Assembly: GCA_022266195.1 (NCBI GenBank) | Contig: WHVY01000006.1 | Span: 4,774,001-4,838,000, forward strand | Reading direction: 5' to 3' | DNA length: 64,000 nucleotides | DNA from: Tetranychus cinnabarinus | Taxonomy: Eukaryota > Arthropoda > Arachnida > Trombidiformes > Tetranychidae | Shown here: in pieces, positions 1 to 11,700 of the stretch | Position numbering within the stretch: position 1 is the first letter of the stretch | How the letters are laid out: the number at the start of each line of letters is the position of its first letter | The notes under the pieces: model-generated | What the model was told of the DNA's origin: nothing | Database searches by the model: none | What the model saw: the letters and a program-made list of their open reading frames with translations, nothing else | Made by a program: the position numbers and the translations under genes

Positions 1-1974
1 AGTTAGAATAAAATGTTTATTGAGAAAAAAAGATCGCTTTTTCTTTCATCAATTATTAAGACATTCCAGTTTTTTATTGCAATTATTGACTGTCATTCGT
101 TTATAAATCAAATAAAGTTGAACAGACCAAAGTAATGATTGGTTTTTAAGTTGAACTTTAACTTTTTCATCAACAGTTTACTCTGATTAGCTTTTTTCAT
201 TTTAATCTGTCAGTCAGGATTTACAATCAAAATAGCAGTAAACTTGTCAATCATTAATATTTAACGAAACAACTTTGAAGAGAAGTGAATTTTTAGATTT
301 CTCTGGATGACCATGTAAGAGGAGAGATAGTGAAAGAGTAAAGAGGTAGGACGAGGTGAAGTTAGAGAAATTTGTGTTTTTCAATGAACCGTTTTTCTGA
401 ACTTAATCATCCTCGGCCAAACAACTTATCATGCAATTTCAATGACGAGTACTTGAACCAGCGTTCCATGATTTTCACTATGTAATTTCGTTTTTTCCTT
501 TATACTCTGAGGGTTCCTGTCAGACCAATAAACACAATGCCTTGTTCCTAGACTGCTCTTTGTTCTGACTTTAGTGACCAAAATCAATTTTCTCTGGCTC
601 TGAATATCAAGAGCAATACTATTCCTCTTAACCCTTTCATTTGCCTCAAACAGATGCTAAACCAAAGTATGTTGAAATCGAGAGAAAAATCGGTTAAAGA
701 AACTAATTCTTTATCAGAATAAAGCCAATGAATCTGTGCGACTTGCAAGTGACTAAACAAAGTGGGAATCAAACGGAATCAAGTAATTGGATAAACTTTA
801 ATGTCATTGAAGTTTGTCAATAACTTGAAATGTATTAAAAAGCATTCTCAACCTTTAAATAACTAGAATCACAAAGATTTCACTTTTTTCATCCAATATT
901 ATTAAATAGTAAATGATACAGCTTAAAATGTAAACAGAAATAAAAAGATTTATACAAATCTTATTACTATATTATAACATGTTATCAAAAGTATTATGAT
1001 AAGCATTAATAATTTGTTCACAAAAGAAAAGAAAAATTTAATCAGATAAACATTTGACTTTATTTTATAGATTCAGTTCTTAAAAATGTTCAATACAATG
1101 AATGTAAATGAAAAAAAATTGTGAAACATAAGAAAAAATCATTTACATGGAATAATATTAACAAGATTTTGCTTTTAATGATGAATTGTAAACAAGATAA
1201 TAATGTAATAATAAGTTCAATTCGTGCTCATTATGTTGATAGATTCATGATTCAATGAGACAATTGAGTAGGTTGAGTATAATTGTAAATTGAAGGAACA
1301 TGAATGTTTCGTTCCTTTGAGTCTGTTTAAGACGAAATGATAAGATTGAAATTTGTCGCAATTTGATGGAGATAATGTTCAATCATGGAATGGGCAGAAA
1401 GAAAATGAAATTTTTTTCTTGCAACATTTGCACATTTTATCGATGAATTTAATCATTTTCACATTTCGATTTACTTTCAATACTTTTGCCCGTCAGCATG
1501 AAACTTGAACAATTGTTAACTCGACTAAAACAGACTATATCTGGAAGCAATAAGATGAATAACATGGAAAAGAAATGTTTTGAATAAATTACTGATGATC
1601 AACAGAATGCTAAAGAGCATGTTATTGATTATTTCAATCGATTAACTTTCAAGATGCATTATTGGCTGAAAAGAAATGAAACTCATGATAATGTTTACCG
1701 TTGTTTGAATCATCATGTTGAGCAAAGACAACAATGACGAGAATCATGGTGAAGCGATGCATTTATTTGATCACCAAATGATAACAGTTTTGCATTGACA
1801 GCAAAAAAGTAGTTATTGTAACTGATTGAATAAAGCAAATTGATAAAACTTGAAATGTACAATTACCTGAAACCAAATTGCACATTCATTTTAAAGGATT
1901 TCAAGTCAAATGCGACTATTGCGTGTTTCATGAACAATTTTATCGAATCTCAATTTACAGCCTTTCTCGATGGC
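1..1974. other. Non-coding AT-rich sequence, nothing recognised
   Basis: No open frame with recognisable protein content, RNA gene or transposon structure was seen. The short ATG-less or TTG-started frames here (for example 1840-2049 plus) are opposite-strand shadows or chance frames. The missing first exon of the PI-PLC gene might lie here or outside the window; I could not identify it. Confidence 0.5.
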
Positions 1975-2505
1975 TTAACTTTTTATCAATTTGCAACACA
2001 GTTTGCAGTCAAAATAGTTAGAACTGCAGAGTCTAGATTTGGACCATGAGTTGCAAGTCTCGTTGATAAAAGATTGCACTTGAGCTAATGTAAATTTCAT
2101 TGAAAGGAATCCTTTGCTGCATGTTTTTGTGGCATCAGGACAAGGAACAGGTTGGTCAGTAGCAGCAGCTTCATCAACTAATGGATCAGGAACAGCAGCA
2201 GCCTTGGCATAAGCTTTAGATTCATCATCAGGATCAACGTCAACCGGTAACTCAGCTAACTCAGATTCGTCAGGTCGCTCAGTAACGAAAATTGAAATAA
2301 AATTCGAAAGTTGATTTTGATTAAAGGCTAAACTGAAAGTTCGAAATGATCGTTCTCCAATTTGCGAAAACTCTTGAAAATTTCAGCTATTTCTTGAGTT
2401 TTCTCGATATTCGATGCTAAACTCAACTTGAATTTACCGACTTAACAAAAATTGATTAGCATGATATAGGATTAACCTCGATAATTGGGAAAAATTTTCA
2501 GCCAT
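1975..2505 (-). CDS. Tentative two-exon orphan protein with acidic/Ala-rich middle and Cys-rich C-terminus
   Basis: Proposed exons on the minus strand are 2505-2438 (ATG, start of MAENFSQLS) and 2332-1975 (stop TAA). The 105-nt intron has a GTAAAT donor and a TTTCAG acceptor, and the phase-2 join keeps the frame, giving 141 residues. The second exon lies in a frame open for about 136 codons (2382-1975), unusual for this AT-rich DNA. It encodes an Asp/Glu/Pro/Ala-rich stretch, then a C-terminal region with eight cysteines including a CKLCC motif. I do not recognise the family. The N-terminus is not a clear signal peptide, so secretion is unproven. A TATA-like TATATTTAA lies upstream on the minus strand near 2570. 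It would be divergent from the PI-PLC gene. An alternative is that the second exon belongs to another upstream exon. It is too short and ATG-less for simple ORF calling, so the model rests on splice-site reasoning only. Confidence 0.38.
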
Positions 2506-2663
2506 GAAATTTACATTAAAATTATAAATTAAACTTTTACTTCGTAATTTCACTGTTTTAGTTGAATATAATTAAATATAAAAAGTGTTAAGGAAGGGAT
2601 TAGTTGATCTTTTCAAGTGGAATGTTGTAAAATGTGAAAAATATTTACATATTTTATTCATGG

Positions 2664-2720
2664 GATAAAATGGAAAAGAAAAGGATAATTACTTTTCCTT
2701 CCTTTTCTTATTCCATTTTC
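2664..2720. repeat. Imperfect inverted repeat (hairpin)
   Basis: A purine arm (AAAATGGAAAAGAAAAGGA) around 2667-2686 is mirrored by a pyrimidine arm ending in TTCCATTTT around 2701-2719. There are one or two mismatches or indels and a short AT loop. It lies roughly 70 bases upstream of the acceptor of the first visible PI-PLC exon. No function can be assigned. Confidence 0.4.
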
Positions 2721-2789
2721 ATTTTTATCTTTAACACAAGTTCAGGGTTTCATTTAGTCTTAACTGTTTTTTCATTGTGTCTTCCACAG

Positions 2790-5700
2790 ATTCATCTCAA
2801 GTTTGGTTAACTGTTTCATCTCGAGTCCACAAGAAAAATATTTTCTCATCAACTTACATCCAAAGAGAATTGGAACTCAATTGGAATTCAATTCCAATTA
2901 CACCAACAACATGGATAGGATTATTCGACCATCAACCTGACTCCAATTCAACCCTTGACCCAGCCAAAGCCATCTATTCATTTACCAATCTCGAGACAAG
3001 CTCAGGAAAACATGAGTAAGATCTTTCACTCAAACATTCAAATCTTTTTCACAACATAATCGAGTTTGAAAACTTTGGTTGACATTCAGATAAATGCTAG
3101 TCAAGTGTTGTTCAACTCCAAGTTTGCACCATAAAGACATTCACTCTTCAGGATTTTAATGAAATTTCGTTAGACCTTCAAGCTTCATCTACAGCTTAAT
3201 CAGATTGAAAGTTATTGTTGGTTTAAAAGTTGAAAAACATTGTAAAAGCATCTTGAAAAGGTTTACCCAAATCAAGAAGATTCACCAAATAATCAAAAGA
3301 AAACCTTTCAAGTGAACTTTTTTACATCCATTAAGCTTTCCAAATTGTCAAAACTTTTCCTATCTAAATGTGAGTAAAACTTGCCAGTTATCATGGTTGA
3401 CCAAAAGTGCTTTTCAAAGGATAAAAACATGTTTTAACTGAAACCCATTAAGTTAAAGACTAGACAAGTCTTGGTTAACCTCTTGCAACAACTCATTTTA
3501 CTCTCTGCTTTGGACACAAAATAATGACATTTTTGGTTTTCCCTCTTCAAATACCTTTTACCTTATTACGAAACTTGAACTTGACCGTTCTCTTCGTTCG
3601 TCGTCCAATTGACAAGTTCAATGGCATGTTTGGATGATAATCTTGATCAGTTGTCTTGATCGAGACAAAACTTGCTCCTCGTTAACAAGCTAATTTTTAT
3701 GGCAATAAAGGACAATCTTTTTGTACAAGCAATCGCTAAGTTTGTTGTACATTTTCACGTCAAGTTGATGTGATAAGCCTAGTTTCATCCTCTTTGGTTT
3801 TTTTATGGATTATGGTTTGCCATTGCAGAATTGCTGGTCAAGATTATCATTTCATCTTCCATTCAGCATTAAATTCATTTTCATGTTCCTTTCTTTTCCC
3901 AGTTCGGTGTATTTTGATAACACTTCAATACTTTTGATAGTTTTTAATTTTTTCATCTTCAATCGATGAATCAACTGTTGATAAATATTTATAAAACCAT
4001 CAAGTATGAACATGAGAAAAATCTGATCAGATTTCTTCTGCTTTTAAAGATTAAACTTTTCGAAACAATTTTATCTTGCAATCCAACAGTCTTAATGAAT
4101 GATGCCCACGCCAACAGCTTTGTTTCTCAGCAATGAAAAGATTGATTCTCTAGGTGATAACATGGGTCATTGAGCAAAAATCAGCAAAGCAAAAGACGAT
4201 TAAACTCAGACAAAATAGCAAATATACAGCAAATAAAGCCGATCAAGTGAAATGAGATGACCAGAAAGGTTCCACTGTTGCACGTCTTGAAATGCTCCAT
4301 GTTGGGTGCGGAAATAAAAAATATCTGAACATAAATTGCTATAAATACTTTAAATAGAGCTTCCAAAGAATTTTCTAAGTGAATATAATCGGGCAATTTA
4401 ACATGAACTTTGACGCAAAAATGAAAAATTTTTCACCCGGTCGTAACACTGTACTCAATGGGCAAATAAGTTACGGAGAGCTAAAGGGGTTTACCTTTAG
4501 TTACAAACTGTAAGTGGCGAGAGGCAACGGAGGCATTAGATCTCTTGAAAGTAACGAAGTTATAAAAATGAAATTTGTAGTGAATTCAGTAATGATTATA
4601 ATCCAGTAACTGGGAAACGTTTTTTCGCTCAGATTAAAGTGAAGCAACAAGTTGAACTGAAACTGATTTTTCTTTAGTAAAAAGTAGTGTTCTTACATTG
4701 TAAACATGAAACGATTCTCAACCATTTTGTAATCAATCAGTTTCATTGATGCAAAATGAAAACTTGAACAAATGATGTACAAAGAAGCTTAATTCCAGGG
4801 TTACTTAGCAAAGCTCATCCATGAGCTATTTATAGCTCGAGTTTAATGTAAAATACTGCAGATTCAATGAAAGGTGTAAAATCTGTTGGCCATTTAATTG
4901 GATAGTCAAACTTGAATTGGCTTAATTCAGTCACCATTTCAAATTGCTGAATAGCTTTCAATTGATATAAAATGAACAACTTTACTGTGTTCATTCTTTT
5001 AAAAAATCAATCAATTTATCTCTTATATCGAGCATTTCAATCCAATTTATTGAATTGCATTTTATCACCATTTTGTAGAGAAGCTTGAAATCAATTGAGA
5101 TTCAATCATTCATCATAATTAGATTTATGTCTTTGATATTAACCTTGAAAAATCTAAATTCTGAAGCCATTTAAATAACAAATTGTGATAGACTCAACTC
5201 GAAATGAATCATAAATCAATTTCATTGAAATGAATTGAAAGAAAAATTTCTTTAGCTTATTAACAATTCCATATTTTTCCTGGCAAATAATGTCAACTTG
5301 AATCATAAACTTGAAATGGATTCCAGAAAAGCAAAGAAAGGCTATTGAAACTGTACAGTTGTCATTGGTCAGTTGCTAGACGAAGGTTGTCATTCAATTT
5401 ACATAGATATGAGTTTGTTCAGGTTGCAAGTTTTGATGCTCAAATCATTTCGAACAAAAATTCCGATTCCAACTTCTACTTCAGACAAGAAAAAAATTGT
5501 CTGGAAAAGAAATGAAAAATTTTGTTCGAAATGTTGCCAATTTTACTCTTTAATTGATTTTTAACCTCTTTTCTTATTCAGTTCAAGAGTAACAGTCTGA
5601 AGTCTTAAAGATGATGAATTTAAGAATAAGAGGAAATGTTATCAGAATCATGATAAACGCTACATGAGATGCTTAGAGAATTGTACATTCTAAATGTAAT

Positions 5701-8700
5701 ACAAATGTACATTCATGAGTAACCAGAAAAAGTTTATACTCAATTCCCAGTCGATGTTTCGATCTCGAGTTTCTCATTTTTTCTTCTCTTCCTTATTCAC
5801 ATTTTCATGGAACCTTACATTTCATCTCTTTTTTGCTTCGTTCTTTACTCAACATTTTTTTCTTCCATGTAAATCGACAGATAATTTATCAATTTCTTTT
5901 GGGAAATTTCCATCCCATGATGTTGCTCAAGAACGGTCTGGCAACTTTTTTTTCAATTTCGATTTCGAAATGCATATTGATTACAAAAGAAAGGGAAAAG
6001 ATTAATGATTTCGATGAGAGTTGAAATGGAACATGGAATTTCATCTGCCATCGAGAAATGAACTTGCCGATTGAGTCTCTCTCTCTTGCTTGCTAATGTT
6101 TACTCATTAATCCAAAACTCTAATTGAACTTGATGAACAAAAATTGTTCAACATGGGATTCACCTTCAATCGGATGATTACACTGTTTGTTATTAGTTCA
6201 CCATGTAATCAAATGCTATCAATTCAAGTGTAAAAACTTTCACAAATAGCTGCTTTCATCTGTTGTTTTATTATGCATCCGAGCAATACTAGTTTAGCCA
6301 GTGTTGAGCTGAGCTTTGTTGACTCATTGATAGACTCAGTTGATTGCATTTGGTTTTCATTGAATATCCAAATGAACGAAGCAGAGGTAAACAAAGATGG
6401 GTGCAAAGATGTAAATTGTATCAAAATAATTATAAACACACGCTGCATAATTAATGTTAATTAATGAATCAAGATAATTCAAATAGATATTGATTTCATG
6501 AGTAGTCCTCACAAAATGGAAAAAATCTGAATGTTGATACCCTGAAAAGATTGTTATTGAAATCGTGATAACACATTCATTAAGGACAGGTAAATTATTT
6601 TTCTATTTCGGTGAAAAAACTTGGATTGAATTTAAAATAAGACTAAAAACTACTGTCTTTGTTACACGAGCTTCCTGATGAATGAAAAATCATGAAAAAA
6701 GGAACAAACAATGCAGTACAACAACAATGTATTAATTATGTTCAAAAAATCGTAAGATTCATACAAAAATAATATTATCTTAATTAAAAGAAGTAATCAT
6801 GAAATAAGCAAAAAGTTACTGAATATGGATGAAAATAGTTATGTTTAATTAGTTTCACTTCGTTTCTATTGTCAAAAGAGTCTAGCGGGTTGAATTGGGT
6901 TGAATGTTGCAACATGTCGCATTATCTTTCGGGGAAATGGCCTTTATGATATCGAATGCCAAGAGATAGTGATGGTGGAATTCATGAGTTCCTGCGTTTT
7001 CTAGCCAGTGTAAGACAAAGGGAATAATTTTCAAAAAAATATTGTGGCTTTTGTTATAACATTTCAAAGCGAGCTCGGCAGTTTCCAATCTTTGCTTTTT
7101 TTGTTGATCTTTAAGACTGTGGGAACCCGTTAAAAAGCTTAAGGATGTCGCAAATCGTGTTATGGGCGGTTGATCTCGATATATTGAGCATCGCTGAAAA
7201 CTCTTATAACATTGTCTTCCGATCTTTTTGCTGCTAAGATACGGGCGAGAGGCTATCTTAGTCTATTTCTAAAGATCGTCCGGTTCAAGGAAGATTTTTG
7301 AAATTGACATTTACGAAAATTTCAGGCTTAAAAAAGGCATTCAAAAATTCATTTTCATGTTAAACGTTAACTAAAATGAATAAATTGTCTAATATTCAAG
7401 GATTGAATGAATTTTGTAAACAGAAACATTATCATTTTTCATTCTTGAATTCATTCACAGTTAATAATCTGAAAATTTTTCATTATCAAATGACTCTTCA
7501 GTTTTACAAACTATGTAAATGCTTAGCTTACAATTGAATTTGAATAAATTAAAGGCTCTCTTTGAATGCAAAATAATGAAAAAGAAAATCTTTTCAACAA
7601 TAAATCATTCAATTTTCATTTCAAATAAAATGATATTTTTAACTTTTACTATTATCGATTAAACAATTGAACATTGAATGTAAAAACGCAATAACATGAG
7701 TTAAAAGTGAAACAAAGTTGATGACTCTTCGAACTGGGAATTGTTTTATTGATTGTTATCTTGTTGAAATGTGAATGTGATAAATCTAACTTGTATTGAT
7801 TATTTAAATCGTTGAGTTTCAAACGCAATTTCTTTAGACTGTTTACAGATTTTTTCATTCACTCAGTTGGGCGAAAAAAAAGTTAATGAAACGGATAATT
7901 TTACCATGATTTATATGGATTTGCATTTTTCACTTTTTTTCGTGTTTCTTGCTTTTTTAATTTAATTTGTTCATTGTTTCCAAATTAACTTGTAACCTTG
8001 CCGTTAGTGGGTTTGAAAACAACTGCAAAGGCTTACTCAGATTATTACCAAGCAGACTAAGAATGACTTGAACGTTAACCTTTCCCTTCATGTGAATAGA
8101 TTGGCAATTGTAAATTCAATTATCTGATAATGGATCATTTGAGATTCACAAATATTAAAGCTCTTTAAACAAGCAAACCCAAATCCAATGGAGCAAGTTG
8201 GTTTCAAGTGATTATTTATTCAATGTGATAATGACACTTAAAGAGATTTGATATTTATTAAACAATTAATGCTCATCATTGAGTATAATTTATAAAGCTC
8301 TTTGTCATTTCAAGGCACATTAACTTTCAATTTGTTGCAATTTCCCACTCGTTTCATTCTATTTAATTGTTCACTTGGGATATTGATTGCATTCCATGTA
8401 AATCAAACTAAATTAAGAAGATGAAACATTTTGTCCATCCTAACGGCTCATTTCCTATCAAATGACGATATTATTTACGATCAAACTGTGCTGGTATCAA
8501 TCCATGAATCGATTTTATCGACGGTCGTTTAGTTTTTCAAAAAAGTAATCAAGACTTTGGGTTAATTTATTGAAAGGAAAGAAATTCTGTCTACTTTCCA
8601 GTAGGACATTTTCGGCCCAATCGATAAAGATACTTAATTTTACAAGAAGTGTTAAAAATGTACAGAAAATTGCAAACTTGAGACCTCAATAACAAGGACG

Positions 8701-11700
8701 AAAATCGCAATTTTTCAAATGCAATTGCAAGCGAGTTAAAGGTTTCAGCTTTTCCTAAAATATTGAAGTGTCTCATTCGATAATAGTCCACCATGTACAC
8801 CGTCAGAAGTCAGATATTGCACAAAGTAGTTTTGTGCACTGGCCCGGTTTGATTTAAGAAATTGTTGGATGAATTGATAGAAATAAGAAAAAATTCTTTT
8901 GGTGAAATTCCAGGACTTCTTTAGCTTGGTTTCAATTTTTTCCAAATTTGAAGCGATGGAAGACAACCTTGATCTTGAAAGTTCAAGTGAATATGAAAAT
9001 AACATTAGTGTGTACAATTTTTGTATTCAATGTTTTTGTTCATTACGACGTAATATCTGACAAATATGAATAAAATTGCAAGATAGTATTTATAATAACA
9101 GGAAGTTTCATTGTGAACTGCAATTCAGAAACACTTGCAAATCTTATTTCGATTGGAAATTTTAAATTTCTAGCTTGGTGATTTTACATAGGCTCATTCT
9201 TATTCGTAGCTTAATCCTGGAATTTTAATATAAAAAAGTTAAATCAACTACAGAAATTAAATAGCAAAGGATGCTCAAGCATTAATAATGATTGTAATAA
9301 AAATTTGTGATGCTCCTTATTTTTAAAAAAATTTCAATTTCGTTTTATTACTGGATTAAGTGAAGCGAGTTATGGGTAAATTTTTAATGCATTTTCAGGA
9401 CTAGGAGCATTAATTTTTTAATTATGATGTTGATTGAGCATAAAATAAGAGTTAATCTCAATTTTTTCAATTTTCGGGAAATTTGAGATTGAGATCGTTA
9501 GTTACTGTTAAAATGAATTATTAAAAAGTAGCTTTTGTCTGAAATTTTCTCATCATGTAAGTTTTCGCAACTTGACGTCTGGAAAAATTTTATACTGATT
9601 AATGAGTAAACATTTTAGTTGAACAATTTATTCTCGATTTTGAATCTTGATTATAACGGGTAGTTTTTCCGTTGCTAAATCTTCATTACTCGGCCCCTGA
9701 GTGACCTTGAGGCATGAATTGACTCAGAAGCGGACAAGTTTAACTGGGGTAGCAAGGATAACTTAGTTTAGTTAACCTTGGAAGAGGGCCTTGAATGACC
9801 TTGTGAAAATTTTAGAAAGAGAAAATTCATTCAACTATGTTTGCAAACTTCAATATCGATTTCTTATGAAACGAAAGCATCTTTGCTCAATCATTAAGAT
9901 TTATCCATCCTTTAGCATAATCATAGGTGCTTTCCGAAAAATGAACTTCAATGGTCTTGACCTTGAAATACATTTATATCGAATGAGTATCTGAAAAACT
10001 TAATCATATCTGCACATAATTTAAAATCAATAGTAATAGGCAAAAGGCATCCTTAAAATGAGCTAAAATGTCCTGTATAGCTAGCGTAATGGCTAGTAAA
10101 CAATTAAAAATTATGCTAAACTTTTATACAACCGGTCAATCCTTAATATTCAATTTCGATTTCTCTGATTCTTTCACTGAATTATTGAACTTTTTGAAAG
10201 TAATTTTCTGTATCGTTTGATTCATGCTGCTGAAACTTGATCTTACACAAAGCAATTTCGAATTGAAATCGATAGATTTCACATAACTAGATCGATTGAA
10301 ATTTTATACTATCTTTTTGTCGACAAGATTTGAACAACTTAAGTTGAAAATCTCAAGAGGCAGTTGACATGAAAAATGTCAGACTTTTGCGGTTACTCAA
10401 TTGAATTTAAAAATTGTGAAAAAGTCTTTTTTTAAATACAGTTGTTCCAATGACAAACAAACAACAAACGAGTAAATCGATCGATTTATTAAGTGGTTTA
10501 ATTTTCTGACAAAAGATCGATAATGTTAAAGAAAATGTAAATAAAATATTATATAAAGATAAAATATCTTTTCGTAAAATATCTAGAAGTTCATTCACAA
10601 ACCAAACAAAATCATTTCATTCAAACGTTTGGTCAACGTTCATTCGATTTGCTGATTTTACTCATGTTACTAATAACAACAACAGAAGCATGAACAAATT
10701 AAATCAAAAATTAACGGAAGCATCGCCCACACAAAAATGTGTCACTTACTCACTACTACTCAAAAGATGAGGTAAAATCAAACTCAGATTTCACCCCATC
10801 ATGGCCTCATTAAGAGTTATAATGAAAGATTGATCAATCAATAAATCTTGCAAAATAATACTTCAGTCTTTGCTCAAACCAATCATTTCTCAATCTGTTT
10901 ATTAATATCTACATTTACCTTTCATGAACCAAATTGATTTGCCATAATCAAATATTTATATTACCTTATATAACAGTAAAAGTTTCATTTCCAGTAAAAA
11001 TCGTTATCAATATTTGCTCATCAAGACAAAAGGTAGATCAATGGTTAATGACTTTCTTACTCGATACGTTTAGAGTCTAAAAAATAGCAAAAGAAAGCCA
11101 ACAAGAAACTTATCAAATTCAATCCCAGTTTGCTGGGAGTGAATATGGAAAATTAATTTAGCGAAAAATATCGGACAATAAACTCTTGCCATTTGGTTGG
11201 TAAATTAATACAATGCTAATTGTCTAATAATTTATTCATATTGTTCAAGTTTACTTGTTGGATAAACTCGTTATTTTCGTTACTCACATGAACCAACTTG
11301 TTTCAACCATTAATCATGATAAATGTATGTAAATGGACTCAGATGAATATTTGAAGAAAAAAATGGAAACAAAATGTTGTATGGCCAAAGTAATCGTGAT
11401 ATAGTTGTGATGGAGAAATGAAATTGAACTAAAAATATGTTGCTAAATGAAGAGATTAACATGAGAAAAGTGTGATGAAATTTGCAAATGAAAAATGATA
11501 ATATTGAGCTTTTATTGAATAATGTTTCTTGCAACATTTCATTCATGAAATGAATTTATCTGTTGATAATGAATTTCCATTGAAAATGGGTTAATCTCAT
11601 TTTCTGATTCCATTTCAATTTCTTCACTTACTTTGACTGGCAAGGGCGACATTTGATACTCAAAGGTAAATTGTTTTCATGTTAACATGATAAAAGCAAA

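Noticed and set aside
1840..2049. Plus-strand frame of 69 codons
   Set aside because: It lies opposite the minus-strand Cys-rich frame, lacks a family signature, and is best explained as a shadow.
4181..4396. Minus-strand hydrophobic frame of 71 codons
   Set aside because: It starts at TTG, is hydrophobic by AT-richness, and no splice sites link it to the orphan exon at 1975-2332.
8591..9017. Two overlapping minus-strand frames (69 and 90 codons)
   Set aside because: They use TTG starts or weak ATGs, have no conserved motif and sit inside a 9-kb intron. I could not support a nested gene.
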